A stretch of 64,000 nt of DNA from Rhodanobacter sp. 7MK24 (GCF_014842995.1 NZ_JACYXL010000001.1:869183-933182); one strand, 5' to 3'; shown: positions 40,889 to 50,104, counted from the stretch's first letter. Translations and numbers: made by a program. Notes: generated from the letters alone by a model not told the origin.

Positions 40889-41889
40889 TGGCCAACACCC
40901 AACAATCATTCGATGAACACATGTTGCTGACGGCTGCCGACTGGTGGACCCGCCTACGCGATACACGCGGCGCCGAGGCCAGCGTGGAGCAGTGGTTGGA
41001 CTGGACGGCGCAGAACGAGCGCCATCTCGCCGCTTTCGAATACGTCAATGTTTTCGGCGAACGGCTGGGCAGGCTGGATGCGGCCGCTCGCCGGCAACTG
41101 CTGCACGAGTTCGCGCCTGCCGCCGCACCACGCCGGCGCTGGCTGCCGCTGGCCGCTGCAGCGGCCGTGGTCGCCCTGGTCGCCGGTACCGGCTTCCTGC
41201 TGTGGGAGCGTGTCGCAGGCAACGCCGTGGTGCAGGCGACCTATGCGAGCGTCACCGGGCAGAACCGCGACATCGTGCTTGCAGATGGCAGCAAGGTGAC
41301 GCTGGGTGGCGCCAGCCGTTTGCGCGTTCGTTTCGACGCCGGCCAGCGCCAGGCAACGCTGGAAGCGGGCGAGGCGTATTTTCAGGTGGTGCACGACTCC
41401 CAGCGCCCGTTCGAGGTCGTCGCCGGCGGCGTCACGGTTCGTGACATCGGTACTGCCTTCGACGTGCGTCGCAGTTATGGCGAGGTGGCAGTGGCGGTGA
41501 CCGAAGGGCAGGTACGGGTCGCCGCTACCAGCAGTGCGATGCAAACGCTGGATGCAGGCGCGGGGCAGCGCGTGGCCTGGGATCCGGCCGCGCGCACGCT
41601 GCGCCTGGGCACTACCACGCAGGAGCAGGCGATGGGCTGGCGCAGCCACCGGCTCGAATTCGTGGGCGAACCGCTGGCGGTGGTGGTCGACAGCGTCAAC
41701 CGCTACAGCAGCAGGCCGGTGCGGCTGGATGGCGCCGACGTCGCGGGTCTCAGTTTCACCGGCACCGTTCGCACCGACGAGATCGACAGCTGGCTGCGCG
41801 CGTTGCCGCAGGTGTTTCCGTTGCAGGTGGAAATGGGCGAGCACGCGGTGACGCTTTCCGCCGGCCCGATGCCTGCGCAGCGGCGCTAA
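40888..41889 (+). CDS. FecR-like anti-sigma/sigma regulator
   Basis: A 333-residue inner-membrane signal transducer. The cytoplasmic N-terminal DUF4880-like region (about 12-60, AADWWTRLRD...WLDWTAQNERHLAAFE) would bind the sigma factor. One transmembrane helix follows at about 85-106. The periplasmic FecR domain (about 115-215, with DIVLADGSKVTLGGASRLRV and FEVVAGGVTVRDIGTAFDVR) and the C-terminal secretin/STN-like segment (DVAGLSFTGTVR) complete it. It lies between the ECF sigma gene and the TonB receptor, the standard FecI-FecR-FecA order. Confidence 0.92.
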   Translation: MANTQQSFDEHMLLTAADWWTRLRDTRGAEASVEQWLDWTAQNERHLAAFEYVNVFGERLGRLDAAARRQLLHEFAPAAAPRRRWLPLAAAAAVVALVAGTGFLLWERVAGNAVVQATYASVTGQNRDIVLADGSKVTLGGASRLRVRFDAGQRQATLEAGEAYFQVVHDSQRPFEVVAGGVTVRDIGTAFDVRRSYGEVAVAVTEGQVRVAATSSAMQTLDAGAGQRVAWDPAARTLRLGTTTQEQAMGWRSHRLEFVGEPLAVVVDSVNRYSSRPVRLDGADVAGLSFTGTVRTDEIDSWLRALPQVFPLQVEMGEHAVTLSAGPMPAQRR

Positions 41890-41988
41890 ACGCATCGGGT
41901 ACGCCAGCGCAGCCGCAGCGTTCGCAGCGCTGCATTTGGATCCGGCGCATGCCACACTTGTCGCTTTCATCGGGGACGAGTGGATGCC

Positions 41989-44364
41989 ATGAGCCGGTCC
42001 GGCCTGCTGCCAACGATGGCCGCGCTTGCCGCCGTGGCCGTGCCGTGCCAAGCCGTTGCCGCTGACACGCTGCATTTCGCGATACCACCGCAGGCGCTCT
42101 CCACCGCGCTGATCGCGTTCGGACGGCAGGCGAACATGCAGGTGCTCACGGCGGGTGGCAGCGTCGACGCCCTGCATTCCCGCGGCGTCAACGCCGATTG
42201 CACCGCTGCCGCTGCGCTGGATCGCCTGCTGCAGGGCACGGGGCTGGCATACAGCTTCGTCGATGCCGGCACGGTGGTGGTGAAGCCATTGCCAGCCGGC
42301 GCAACAGCGGCCACGGCGCCTGCCGCCAGACCGGACGTCCGGCAACTATCGCCGGTCATCAGCACCGGGCTGGTCGACCAGGGCAGTTATCTGGTCGACG
42401 TCACCAGTGGTGCCACGCGTACAGGTACCGATCTGCTCGAACTGCCGGCTTCGGTGAGCGAGGTGTCGCCCGATCTGCTCGATTCGCAGCAGGCGCGCGG
42501 CGTGGCCGATGCCGTGCGCAACGTCGCCGGCGTGCAGTCCCTGGACGGCTCGGATGCGTTGCCCGTGTTCCTGATGCGCGACTTCCAGGTCGGCAACGGC
42601 ATGATCGACGGCTTGCCCAACAGCATCGTGTCCTACGGCGATTTTCCGCCGCTGATCGGCATCGAGCGCGTGGAAGTGCTGAAGGGGCCGCAGGCGATCA
42701 TCGGCGACGATTCGGTCAGCAACAATTTCGGCGGCCTGATCAACCTGGTGATGAAGCAGCCGACGGATACGCCGGTGCACAGGCTCGATTTCGCGCTGGG
42801 GCAGTACGGCGACAGCGAACTCGGCGTCGATTTGGGCGGCCCGCTGGGAAAAAGCGGTGAGTGGACGTATCGCCTGGTGGCTTCGGCCGAGTATGCCGAT
42901 CGCACCCGGCAAGGGCGACGCGGCCAGCGCAACGGCTATCTGGCGCCGTCCATCGGGTGGCGCGACGCATCGAACAAGCTGGTGCTTTCCGTAGAGCGCA
43001 TCGTGCGGCGCGAGCCGATCCCCGATTACGCGGTGATGCTTGGCGGAAGCCTGTCCAGCGAGACACCGCCGGGCTTGATGATAGGCAGCCCGGACGACCA
43101 TTCCCTGTTTCGCACCACACGCCTCTCGTACATATTCGAGCATCGCTTCGACGATGTGTGGACGTTCCGCAGCCGCGGCCAGTACGTGCATCAGGATTCC
43201 AGCGTCCAGGAATGGATCGTGTCCGGCTTTTCGCCGAATGGCGACAGCTTCCCGATGGCCGAGCGATACAGCTACGGCGATGCGTTCTATACCGTGCAGA
43301 ACGATTTTGTGGGGCGCTTCGACGGCGATACGGTCAGTCACGTCGTAGTGGCTGGTTTCGATTACTCGCGTGCGCTGTCCGGCAGCGTCGACGATGTGCT
43401 CGGACTCCTTCCCCAATACACCTACAACCTGTATGCCGGGCCGCCGTTGCCGTCGGTACCTACCGTGACCGGCCCCGGCAACGTCAATAACGTCGATGCG
43501 CATGCGCCTGCCGACCCATGGTCCATCGATCATGCGCTGTTCCTGCAGGATCAACTGGCGCTGGGCGAACACTGGAACGTCTTGCTGGCGTTGCGCCGGG
43601 CGACCTACGAAATTTCCGCGCAGGACACCAATGGCAACCTGCTGACCGAACACAAGTCGCAGTGGGTGCCCAACGCCGGGCTGGTGTACAAGCTCACGCC
43701 GCTGCTGTCGTTGTACGCGAGTGCCACCAGCGGCTTCCAGGCGGACGAGGTATTGGACAAGAACGGTCAGCCACTGCTGCCGTCACGCTCGCGCCAGGTC
43801 GAAGCGGGCGCCAAGCTGATGCTGTTCGACCAGCGCGCCATGTTCACCGTGGCGGCGTATCGCATCATGCTTGATCACAGCAACTACCTGAGCTCGCCGC
43901 GTCCGCCGTATTACGGCATCCCCGGTCCCGGCCAGACCAATCGCGGCGTCGAGCTGGAATTCAACGGCCGGCTCGCGCCCGGACTGGATTTGAGCGCTGC
44001 GTACAGCAATACGTTGGTGACCAACCACGACGGCTCGCTGCCGACCGGTTCGCCGCGACAGCACGGCAATCTTTGGGCCAGTTACCGGTTGCACTCCGGG
44101 TTGTTGCGCGGCTGGGGCGTGGCCGGCGGCGTGCTGGCACGCAGTGCCAGCCGCGGCCAGCTGTCGGATGGCTCGGCATACTTCGCCATACCGGGGCAGG
44201 CCCGGGTGGATGCGAATGTGTCCTGGCAAGGCCAGCTCTGGAACGTCACGCTGGGCGTGCGCAATCTGCTCGACCGCAACCTGCATGACGTCGATTTCGA
44301 CGAGACCTTCGTGCCGCTGCATCGCGGCCGTAGCGTGTTGCTGAGCGGCAGCCGGGATTTCTAA
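41989..44364 (+). CDS. TonB-dependent siderophore-type receptor with STN signalling domain
   Basis: A 791-residue FecA/FpvA-like outer-membrane transducer. A signal peptide ends at about AVAADTL. The STN domain (about 27-90: LHFAIPPQALSTALIAFGRQ...RLLQGTGLAYSF) contacts FecR. A plug follows at about 140-240 (SVSEVSPDLLDSQQARGVAD, LKGPQAIIGDDSVSNNFGG), then a barrel that ends LLSGSRDF. The STN domain and the adjacent sigma/FecR genes indicate ligand-induced control of its own synthesis. The ligand is probably a ferric siderophore but cannot be named. I use the ATG at 41989; a GTG at 41980 is possible. Confidence 0.92.
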   Translation: MSRSGLLPTMAALAAVAVPCQAVAADTLHFAIPPQALSTALIAFGRQANMQVLTAGGSVDALHSRGVNADCTAAAALDRLLQGTGLAYSFVDAGTVVVKPLPAGATAATAPAARPDVRQLSPVISTGLVDQGSYLVDVTSGATRTGTDLLELPASVSEVSPDLLDSQQARGVADAVRNVAGVQSLDGSDALPVFLMRDFQVGNGMIDGLPNSIVSYGDFPPLIGIERVEVLKGPQAIIGDDSVSNNFGGLINLVMKQPTDTPVHRLDFALGQYGDSELGVDLGGPLGKSGEWTYRLVASAEYADRTRQGRRGQRNGYLAPSIGWRDASNKLVLSVERIVRREPIPDYAVMLGGSLSSETPPGLMIGSPDDHSLFRTTRLSYIFEHRFDDVWTFRSRGQYVHQDSSVQEWIVSGFSPNGDSFPMAERYSYGDAFYTVQNDFVGRFDGDTVSHVVVAGFDYSRALSGSVDDVLGLLPQYTYNLYAGPPLPSVPTVTGPGNVNNVDAHAPADPWSIDHALFLQDQLALGEHWNVLLALRRATYEISAQDTNGNLLTEHKSQWVPNAGLVYKLTPLLSLYASATSGFQADEVLDKNGQPLLPSRSRQVEAGAKLMLFDQRAMFTVAAYRIMLDHSNYLSSPRPPYYGIPGPGQTNRGVELEFNGRLAPGLDLSAAYSNTLVTNHDGSLPTGSPRQHGNLWASYRLHSGLLRGWGVAGGVLARSASRGQLSDGSAYFAIPGQARVDANVSWQGQLWNVTLGVRNLLDRNLHDVDFDETFVPLHRGRSVLLSGSRDF

Positions 44365-44415
44365 GAGCCGGGGCTCACCATCGCTCGCCTACTTGTGCTC
44401 GCCTGTGCAGGTAAG

Positions 44416-44520
44416 GAGCTTCGCGTTATCGCAAGAAACAAGGCGATTCCAGTCGTTGCGGGCGCCCTGGCCACTTTCCTGGCCCATGCCACCGCACGGG
44501 AGCCGTCGCGAACGGCGAAG
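44416..44520 (+). repeat. First copy of a ~105-bp diverged direct repeat
   Basis: This intergenic stretch after the TonB receptor aligns along its length with 47477-47580 in the same orientation. Shared blocks include GCAAG, AACAAGGCG, GGCGCCC, CCACTT, GGCCCA and the perfect end CGAACGGCGAAG. The two copies bracket the DUF3617 and phosphoesterase genes. There is no coding content. The rest of the 289-base gap holds nothing else I can identify. Confidence 0.55.
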
Positions 44521-44653
44521 TCGGCGCCGTGTGGAGCTGAGAGGTTTCCGGTTCGCCATCGACGGGAGCTGGGCAGAGACCTTGCACAGACGACTCCAAG
44601 GGGTTCTGTGGCCGGGTCCCAATTTACGGCGTGCGCCCCTTATGTCGGGTGCT

Positions 44654-45103
44654 TCAATCACTGGGGCTGGTGCAGGCGGCGACCCGCGCGCCTTCGACCT
44701 GCAGCACCTGGTGCCCACCCAGCGCGACGTCGCCGGTGTAGTGCTGGGGCGAGTCGAGCGTGATGCGGCCCCGGCCCGAGCGTGTGCCGCAATGGATCTG
44801 CCACGCCAACGCAGTGCTGGCGCGATGTTCGTTGCTGCGCTGGCAGGCGGCGTCTGGCGCCATTGTGTCCACGAAGGTCGTCCATGGGTCGCCGCCGTCG
44901 TAAAGGCACTTCCATTTCACCTGCGTCGGCGGGGCATGGTCTTTTGCGACGGAGCGCAAGGTGATCTTCCACAAGCCGGGCATGGTCTGGAAATCGCCGG
45001 GATCGGCTTGCACGACGGAAGTCAGCGCGCAGGCAGCAACGGACAGCAGCAAGCGGGCAATTGCGCGTGAGTGGCGTGCGACGAATCGCGTGGTCTGGGT
45101 CAT
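44654..45103 (-). CDS. Exported DUF3617-type protein
   Basis: A 149-residue secreted protein of unknown function. An N-terminal signal peptide (IARLLLSVAACALTSVVQA, then DPGDF) is followed by the DUF3617 pattern: a PGLWKITL opening and a small beta-barrel-like domain with paired cysteines (WKCLYD, DAACQRS, IHCGT, AACTS). The start at 45103 (MTQTTRFV) is chosen because it leads straight into the signal peptide; an upstream ATG at 45142 is less likely as it lies within the hairpin before it. It follows the phosphoesterase gene on the same strand, separated by a terminator-like stem. Confidence 0.7.
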   Translation of the reverse strand: MTQTTRFVARHSRAIARLLLSVAACALTSVVQADPGDFQTMPGLWKITLRSVAKDHAPPTQVKWKCLYDGGDPWTTFVDTMAPDAACQRSNEHRASTALAWQIHCGTRSGRGRITLDSPQHYTGDVALGGHQVLQVEGARVAACTSPSD

Positions 45104-45131
45104 GGAAGATTCCCGGTCTGGCAACGGCAAA

Positions 45132-45157
45132 GCCCCGTCCACCGGAGTGGACGGGGC
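45132..45157 (-). terminator. Terminator-like stem after the phosphoesterase gene
   Basis: GCCCCGTCCAC (45132-45142) and GTGGACGGGGC (45147-45157) form a perfect 11-bp stem with a 4-base loop. Read on the minus strand it is followed by TTTGCC, a short T-run, 15 bases beyond the phosphoesterase stop. It may reduce but not abolish transcription into the DUF3617 gene. Confidence 0.65.
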
Positions 45158-45172
45158 ATGCCTTGCGGGGTT

Positions 45173-47215
45173 TCAGTTCTTGGCTGCGGCGACGGTGCTG
45201 CCGTCCTGCTGCCAATCGCGATGGAAGTCGAACATGTCCATCAGGTCGCCGATGGCCGGGGCGTTGACCGGCACATACGGGTTGTTGCGGAACTGGACCG
45301 GATTCGGCAGGTTGTCGCGGCTGCGGCGGGAAATGGTTTCGTCGATCCCCCAGTTGGCCTCGACGAATTTGTCGAACGACACGTGATCGAAGTAGGTGTG
45401 CACCACGTGGCCGCCGGTGGAGTACTTCGACACCACGAGCAGCGGGATGCGCGTGCCGTCGCCGAAGAAGTCGATCGGCTGCACGTAGCCGGAGTCGTAG
45501 TAACCGCCGCCTTCGTCGAAGGTGATCATGATCGCGGTGTTGTTCCAGAGCGTCGGATTGGCCTGGACCATCTGCACGATCTTCTGCACGTAGCCTTCGT
45601 ACAGTTCCAGCTTGGAGGAAGCCGGGTGGCCGTCGAGCAGGCCATCCGGCTTGGCGATCGCCACGGCCGGCAGCGTGCCGTTCTGGATGTCGCTGTAAAG
45701 ATTGTTGATGTCCTGGTTGTTCGCGCGCAGCTTGGCGTTGGTCATGACCTGCGTGGAATACAGGAATGGGTCGCAGATGTTGCAGAAGGTGCCGGCTTCG
45801 CCGGATTCCGTGCCGTTGGCCCAGCCTTCGCCGTAATACTTCCAGCTGACGTGGTGACGGGCCAGCAGCAAGGCAAGATTGTCCTGCTTGGTCGGCGGAA
45901 CGGTGTACTGGTCGGTGCCCAGCGGAGCCGGCTCACCGGTACCCAGGTAACCTGGGTTGTAGTTGTTGACCAGGTAGTACGCGCCGGCCTTGCAGTCCGT
46001 GCCACGGAAGGTGTGATAGGGCAGGCCCTTCAGGTAGCTGCGCACCGCACCCACGCCGGGTTGCGAATCGTCGGCGCAATCGACGTAGGAGCCGCCGCTG
46101 TAGCCGTCCTGCACCCACCAGTTGTTGGTGCCGCTTTGCGAGTTCGGGTTTTCGATCTGGTTGGTCGGCGGCACGGCAGGATCGCCGTTCGCGTCGGCGT
46201 AATAGATCGCGTCGCCGAAGCCCAGCATGATGTGGTTGGCGCCCGTGCCACCCATCACCGACTGGTGGAAGTTGTCGCTTAGCGCGTACTTCTCGGCCAG
46301 TTGCTTGAAGTAGGGCGCATCGCCTTGCGCCATGTTGAGGAACTGCATCGAGGTGGAGCCTTCACCCGTGCTTTCGTCCGTGAAGTTCGCAGCCTGCGTC
46401 TTGCCGTTGTTGCCGGCGCCCATGGTGGTTTCCACCCACGGGAAGAGGTCCGCGCGGCAGCCACTGGGATTCTTCGTGGTGGCGCTGGCGGTGCTGCAAT
46501 CCAGCTGCTGCCACATCTGGAAGAAGCGATGCACCGGGCTGTTGGCGTAATCGTTGTAGCTGATCGATGCGTGCATATCCACCGGCGCATTCGGCAGCGT
46601 GCCCGGGAAGCGCGTGTCGACCACGTCATTGGGCAGCCCCGTGCCGCCCTCGGCAAGCTCGGTGTAGTCGTCGCTCGGCAACGCCGGTTCGATCGCAGCG
46701 GCCTGCGCGGCGGAAGCGAGGTAGGGCTGCGTCGGCGCGCCGCCGGTGTTCATCGCCGGCAGGTTGGCATACGGGCCGACACGCGTGGGCGAATTCGAAT
46801 AATCGCCTGTCTGGGTTGCCTGCCACTGCTGCGCCTTGGCCACGTTCGGGCCGGGCGTGCCGTCGGCGTTGACGATGCCTTCGGACAGCAGGTTATTCAC
46901 GGTCTGGCCGGCAGGCGGCGTGTAGGTGGCGAAAACGTGGTCGAAAGTCCGGTTCTCGCCGATCAGCAGGATCACGTGCTTGATCGGCGTGCGTGTGCGG
47001 TTGCTGTCGTCCTGGTCGTCGCCCGGGGTATGCAGCGTCACGATGCCGCCGGGCAGTCCATGCATCGGCGTGGTGCTCGTATGCGGCACGTTGGAACGGA
47101 AGGTTGCGTCGTTCTGCGAGGTGTTCGTCTGTGCATTGGCAAGGCCGACGATACCGGTTGCCAACATGCACAGCGCGAAAGGTTTCAAGCGGGTACTGCC
47201 GAATTTCCTGGACAT
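45173..47215 (-). CDS. Secreted phosphoesterase (phospholipase C / acid phosphatase family)
   Basis: A 680-residue exported enzyme of the alkaline-phosphatase-like phosphoesterase family (Pfam PF04185 type), which includes non-haemolytic phospholipases C and acid phosphatases. A signal peptide (FALCMLATGIVGLANAQT) precedes the IKHVILLIGENRTFDHVF motif, where the metal-binding Glu-Asn and nucleophile Thr/Ser position lie (about 78-90). AIMITFDEGGGYYDS and VVHTYFDHVSF further on supply the other conserved acids and histidines. CAGGAGAG before the ATG at 47215 decides the start; the frame extends about 68 codons upstream without support. It likely releases phosphate from lipids or other esters outside the cytoplasm. 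Confidence 0.88.
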   Translation of the reverse strand: MSRKFGSTRLKPFALCMLATGIVGLANAQTNTSQNDATFRSNVPHTSTTPMHGLPGGIVTLHTPGDDQDDSNRTRTPIKHVILLIGENRTFDHVFATYTPPAGQTVNNLLSEGIVNADGTPGPNVAKAQQWQATQTGDYSNSPTRVGPYANLPAMNTGGAPTQPYLASAAQAAAIEPALPSDDYTELAEGGTGLPNDVVDTRFPGTLPNAPVDMHASISYNDYANSPVHRFFQMWQQLDCSTASATTKNPSGCRADLFPWVETTMGAGNNGKTQAANFTDESTGEGSTSMQFLNMAQGDAPYFKQLAEKYALSDNFHQSVMGGTGANHIMLGFGDAIYYADANGDPAVPPTNQIENPNSQSGTNNWWVQDGYSGGSYVDCADDSQPGVGAVRSYLKGLPYHTFRGTDCKAGAYYLVNNYNPGYLGTGEPAPLGTDQYTVPPTKQDNLALLLARHHVSWKYYGEGWANGTESGEAGTFCNICDPFLYSTQVMTNAKLRANNQDINNLYSDIQNGTLPAVAIAKPDGLLDGHPASSKLELYEGYVQKIVQMVQANPTLWNNTAIMITFDEGGGYYDSGYVQPIDFFGDGTRIPLLVVSKYSTGGHVVHTYFDHVSFDKFVEANWGIDETISRRSRDNLPNPVQFRNNPYVPVNAPAIGDLMDMFDFHRDWQQDGSTVAAAKN

Positions 47216-47416
47216 GACTGGTCTCTCCTGTCGGCTTTCTGCGTGCCGGCTCGAGTGATCCCCCTGATTGCGCTTGCGCATGCAGCTGCCCTGCGCGAGC
47301 CGAAACAGGGTGCGCCGGCTGCATGACGTGGTGTTGGCAACGGCGCGACACGACGGTCGCGGGAGATGACAGTGCTGCGACAAGAGATGGGTCGTGCCGC
47401 TCGATTCGTGCCCAGA

Positions 47417-47444
47417 CACTTACGCGTGACCAGAGCTTGGTCAA
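47417..47444 (-). promoter_or_regulatory. Candidate promoter with overlapping palindromic operator for the phosphoesterase gene
   Basis: On the minus strand, TTGACC (47444-47439) and TAAGTG (47422-47417) are separated by 16 bases. The perfect palindrome TGACCA-N5-TGGTCA (47427-47443) covers the -35 box and most of the spacer, an ideal place for a repressor. The leader to the ATG would be about 195 bases. No regulator gene is adjacent. Confidence 0.4.
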
Positions 47445-47476
47445 AATCTTCTCTCCGAATTACTTGAAGAAAGGGG

Positions 47477-47580
47477 CTGTGTTGCCGCAAGTAACAAGGC
47501 GGTTTCGAGCGCCTGCCGGCGCCCGAACCACTTCTCTTTCTCGGCCCACGCCGCCAAACGAGCAGTTACGAACGGCGAAG
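47477..47580 (+). repeat. Second copy of the ~105-bp diverged direct repeat
   Basis: Aligns with 44416-44520 in the same orientation, ending in the identical CGAACGGCGAAG. It lies in the 558-base gap between the phosphoesterase and multicopper oxidase genes. The sequence just after it (47610-47640) contains AAGAAGTGGCCGAGAG, a distorted inverted echo of CCACTTCTCTTTCTCGGCC within the repeat. Apart from this and the promoter/operator at 47417-47444, I see nothing else in the gap. Confidence 0.55.
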
Positions 47581-47773
47581 CTAGCCCGAAGGGTGGAGGG
47601 GAGGGCGCCCGGAGTAAAAGAAGTGGCCGAGAGAAACGGCGCGGTTCAATCCGCCGGAATTACAGGCGGCCCATCTTGAGGATGTGGGCGCCATTCCCGT
47701 CTATGCGATAGCCGATGCGGCCACGTCGAGCCATATCTGGACTGGGGCTTTCCCGGTTCGTCGTTGGCGGAGA

Positions 47774-49444
47774 TTATGCCGAGCCCTTGGGCGGCATCTC
47801 GGGAAGCACGTCGTATGGGCGCATCATTTCGTTGTCCTCGTGCTCGAGGAAATGGCAGTGCCAGACGTAGCGTCCCGGCTCGCCTTCGAAGCGCATCGCG
47901 ATGCGCGTCACCATGCCTGGGTCCGCGCGCACCGTGTCTTTCCAGCCCATTTCGTGCGGCTCGGGTGTCTGCGCCGGACCGGTGAACTTCAGCTCCCGAC
48001 GGGCGTTCCAGGCGAACAGGTCGAAGGGACGGCGGTCCAGCAGCTGGAAGCGCACCAGATGCAGATGGATCGGGTGCGCGTCGCCGGTGAGATTGACGAA
48101 GCTCCAGGTTTCCACGCTGTGCTGGCGAGGGTTCTCGCTGACCGGAGCGGACCACCGCTTGCCGTCGAGCAGCATCTGCAAGGCATTGCCGTTGGCGTCA
48201 TCGGTTTCGTTGAGCGTCATCACGCGATGTTGCGCGGCGGCCTCCGGGTCGATGCGAGGCACGGCGCGCAATGCCGCAGGCAGCGCAGACGTGTCGCGCC
48301 GGCCGCCGTCGCGCACGCGGAATTCGAGGATGCCGTGCGACTGATGGCGCAGTTGCAGAGTCTTGCCGGCGACGCCGGCGAAATCGATCACCACATCCGC
48401 ACGTTCGGCGGGGTACAGCGCGATGCGCGCACGCTCCAGCGGCGCGGGCAGGAGCCCCTGGTCGCTGGCGATTTGCTGGAACGGCTGGTCGTGCGACAGC
48501 GACAGATCGAAGAAGCTGGTATTGGCGGCATTGAGCAGGCGAAAGCGATACCTGCGCGGCTCGACTTCGAGATACGGGAAAATCCTGCCGTTGCACAGCG
48601 GCAGGTTGCCGTTGCACTGCATGACCCAGGGCGCATCCGGATCGTCGGAAACCGGGTAGTAGAGTTGGCCGTCCTGCGCCACCAGGCGATCGCAGAGGAT
48701 CAGCGGAAGGTCGTAATCGCCGGATGGCAGACCGAGTGCCAGCTCATCCGGATCGCGCACGATGTAGGTGCCGACCAGTCCAGCGTAGATGTTCAGTCGG
48801 GTGATGCCCATCGCGTGGTCGTGGTACCAGAGCGTGGCGGCATCCTGTCCGTTCGGGTAGAGGTAGAGCCTGGAATGCCCCGGCGTGTACCACTCTTCCG
48901 GGTAGCCGTCCGCATGGGCCGGTACGCGCGCGCCATGCACGTGGGTCACGGTGCGTACTTCGGGATGGGCTTTCTCCGCACCATGGAGGTTGTGGTCGAT
49001 CGGCAGGAAGTGTCGCGTAGGCAAAGCATTCGCCCACTCGACCAGCAGCGGCTCGCCGCGCATGGCCTCGATCGTCGGGCCGGGGAACTGGCCGCCGTAA
49101 CCCCACAGGGCGGTGGGCGGCACATCGCGGTGCAGGCGTGCCTTGAACGCGCGCATTTCCATCCGATAGCAAGGCAGCTTGTGCCCAGGGAATGCCGGAT
49201 GCGTGCGCTGCTCCGTCGCACGCGCCGTCGGCGGAATCGGCAATGGATCGACGAAGCGCGCCAGCGATGCGGGGTTGATCAGCGGCACCTTGGGTGCCGC
49301 GAGCATCGCCGCCGAGGTGCGTGACGCCATCGGCATGGCCATGGAGGAAGCGAACGCTGCAGCCGGGTGCCGGATGTCGGCCAATGCGCCGACCCCGATC
49401 AGGCTGCCGGTGCCACGGAGGAAATCGCGTCGGGTGATGGCCAT
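47774..49444 (-). CDS. Tat-exported multicopper oxidase (CotA/bilirubin-oxidase-like)
   Basis: A 556-residue periplasmic copper oxidase that couples one-electron oxidation of a phenolic, metal or pigment substrate to O2 reduction. The twin-arginine signal (TRRDFLRG) at residues 5-12 decides the start at 49444. Copper-ligand motifs are visible: HVH at 168-170, HDH at 208-210, HPIHLH in the C-terminal domain, and WHCHFLEHEDNEMM near the end, giving the type 1 Cys, His and Met. The three-cupredoxin length fits CotA or bilirubin oxidase rather than CueO, as no Met-rich insert is seen. The substrate is unknown. DoxX lies upstream on the same strand. Confidence 0.9.
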   Translation of the reverse strand: MAITRRDFLRGTGSLIGVGALADIRHPAAAFASSMAMPMASRTSAAMLAAPKVPLINPASLARFVDPLPIPPTARATEQRTHPAFPGHKLPCYRMEMRAFKARLHRDVPPTALWGYGGQFPGPTIEAMRGEPLLVEWANALPTRHFLPIDHNLHGAEKAHPEVRTVTHVHGARVPAHADGYPEEWYTPGHSRLYLYPNGQDAATLWYHDHAMGITRLNIYAGLVGTYIVRDPDELALGLPSGDYDLPLILCDRLVAQDGQLYYPVSDDPDAPWVMQCNGNLPLCNGRIFPYLEVEPRRYRFRLLNAANTSFFDLSLSHDQPFQQIASDQGLLPAPLERARIALYPAERADVVIDFAGVAGKTLQLRHQSHGILEFRVRDGGRRDTSALPAALRAVPRIDPEAAAQHRVMTLNETDDANGNALQMLLDGKRWSAPVSENPRQHSVETWSFVNLTGDAHPIHLHLVRFQLLDRRPFDLFAWNARRELKFTGPAQTPEPHEMGWKDTVRADPGMVTRIAMRFEGEPGRYVWHCHFLEHEDNEMMRPYDVLPEMPPKGSA

Positions 49445-49573
49445 GCCGGCCACCCTAGGCAGGCTGGATGACAAATCGATGAAAGCGCGGCTCACCGACG
49501 CAGGTCGCAACCCGCATCGGCCCCGGCGCCTTGCGGGTAGCCGAGGTGCAGGTTCCTGCTGGCGTACCTCGCC

Positions 49574-49987
49574 TTACCTGCGATCGAGCGAGTACTTGCC
49601 GGGACCGGTGAGACACAGCAGCAACAGGCCGCCGACGATCGAGAGGTTCTTGTAGAAGTTGATCATGTTCGCGGCGCGCTCGGCGCCGACCATGGTCCAG
49701 AAGTGATGGCCGACCAGTGCCGTGCCCAGCGTGTACAGAGCCATCAACAGTGCCAGTGGCCTGGTGCAGACGCCAAGCATGATCGCCAGGCCCACGACGA
49801 ATTCCATCGCGATCACGACCACCGCGGCCAGTGCAGGCAGCGGCAGGCCTTCCGACGCCATGTAGGCGGTGGTGCCCGCGAAGTCGGTCAGCTTGCTCCA
49901 GCCGAACAGCACGAACAGCACCATCAGCAGCAAGCGGGCCAGCAACAGCACCTCGTTCCTGCGGCTTTCCAGCAGCGTGTAGCGCAT
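49574..49987 (-). CDS. DoxX family membrane protein
   Basis: A 137-residue inner-membrane protein with four transmembrane helices and DoxX features: LLLARLLLMVLFVLFGWSKL, then LAAVVVIAMEFVVGLAIMLG, and FYKNLSIVGGLLLLCLTG. DoxX proteins are linked to redox and oxidative-stress functions, but the exact activity of most is unknown. AAGGGGAT precedes the ATG. It lies between the multicopper oxidase and peroxiredoxin genes, 117-129 bases from each. Confidence 0.85.
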   Translation of the reverse strand: MRYTLLESRRNEVLLLARLLLMVLFVLFGWSKLTDFAGTTAYMASEGLPLPALAAVVVIAMEFVVGLAIMLGVCTRPLALLMALYTLGTALVGHHFWTMVGAERAANMINFYKNLSIVGGLLLLCLTGPGKYSLDRR

Positions 49988-50104
49988 GGCGGATCCCCTT
50001 GGCACTTGGGTTGGTACGCATCAACTGGTGGCCGCCGCCGGTACGCGACGGGTGGCGCAGGACGACTATACGGCAACCAACACGGCCGCTCTCTGCGACC
50101 TTGC

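Noticed and set aside
47427-47443. The TGACCA palindrome as a Pho box
   Set aside because: Pho boxes are tandem direct repeats of CTGTCAT-like units; this is an inverted repeat with a different core, so phosphate control cannot be claimed from it.
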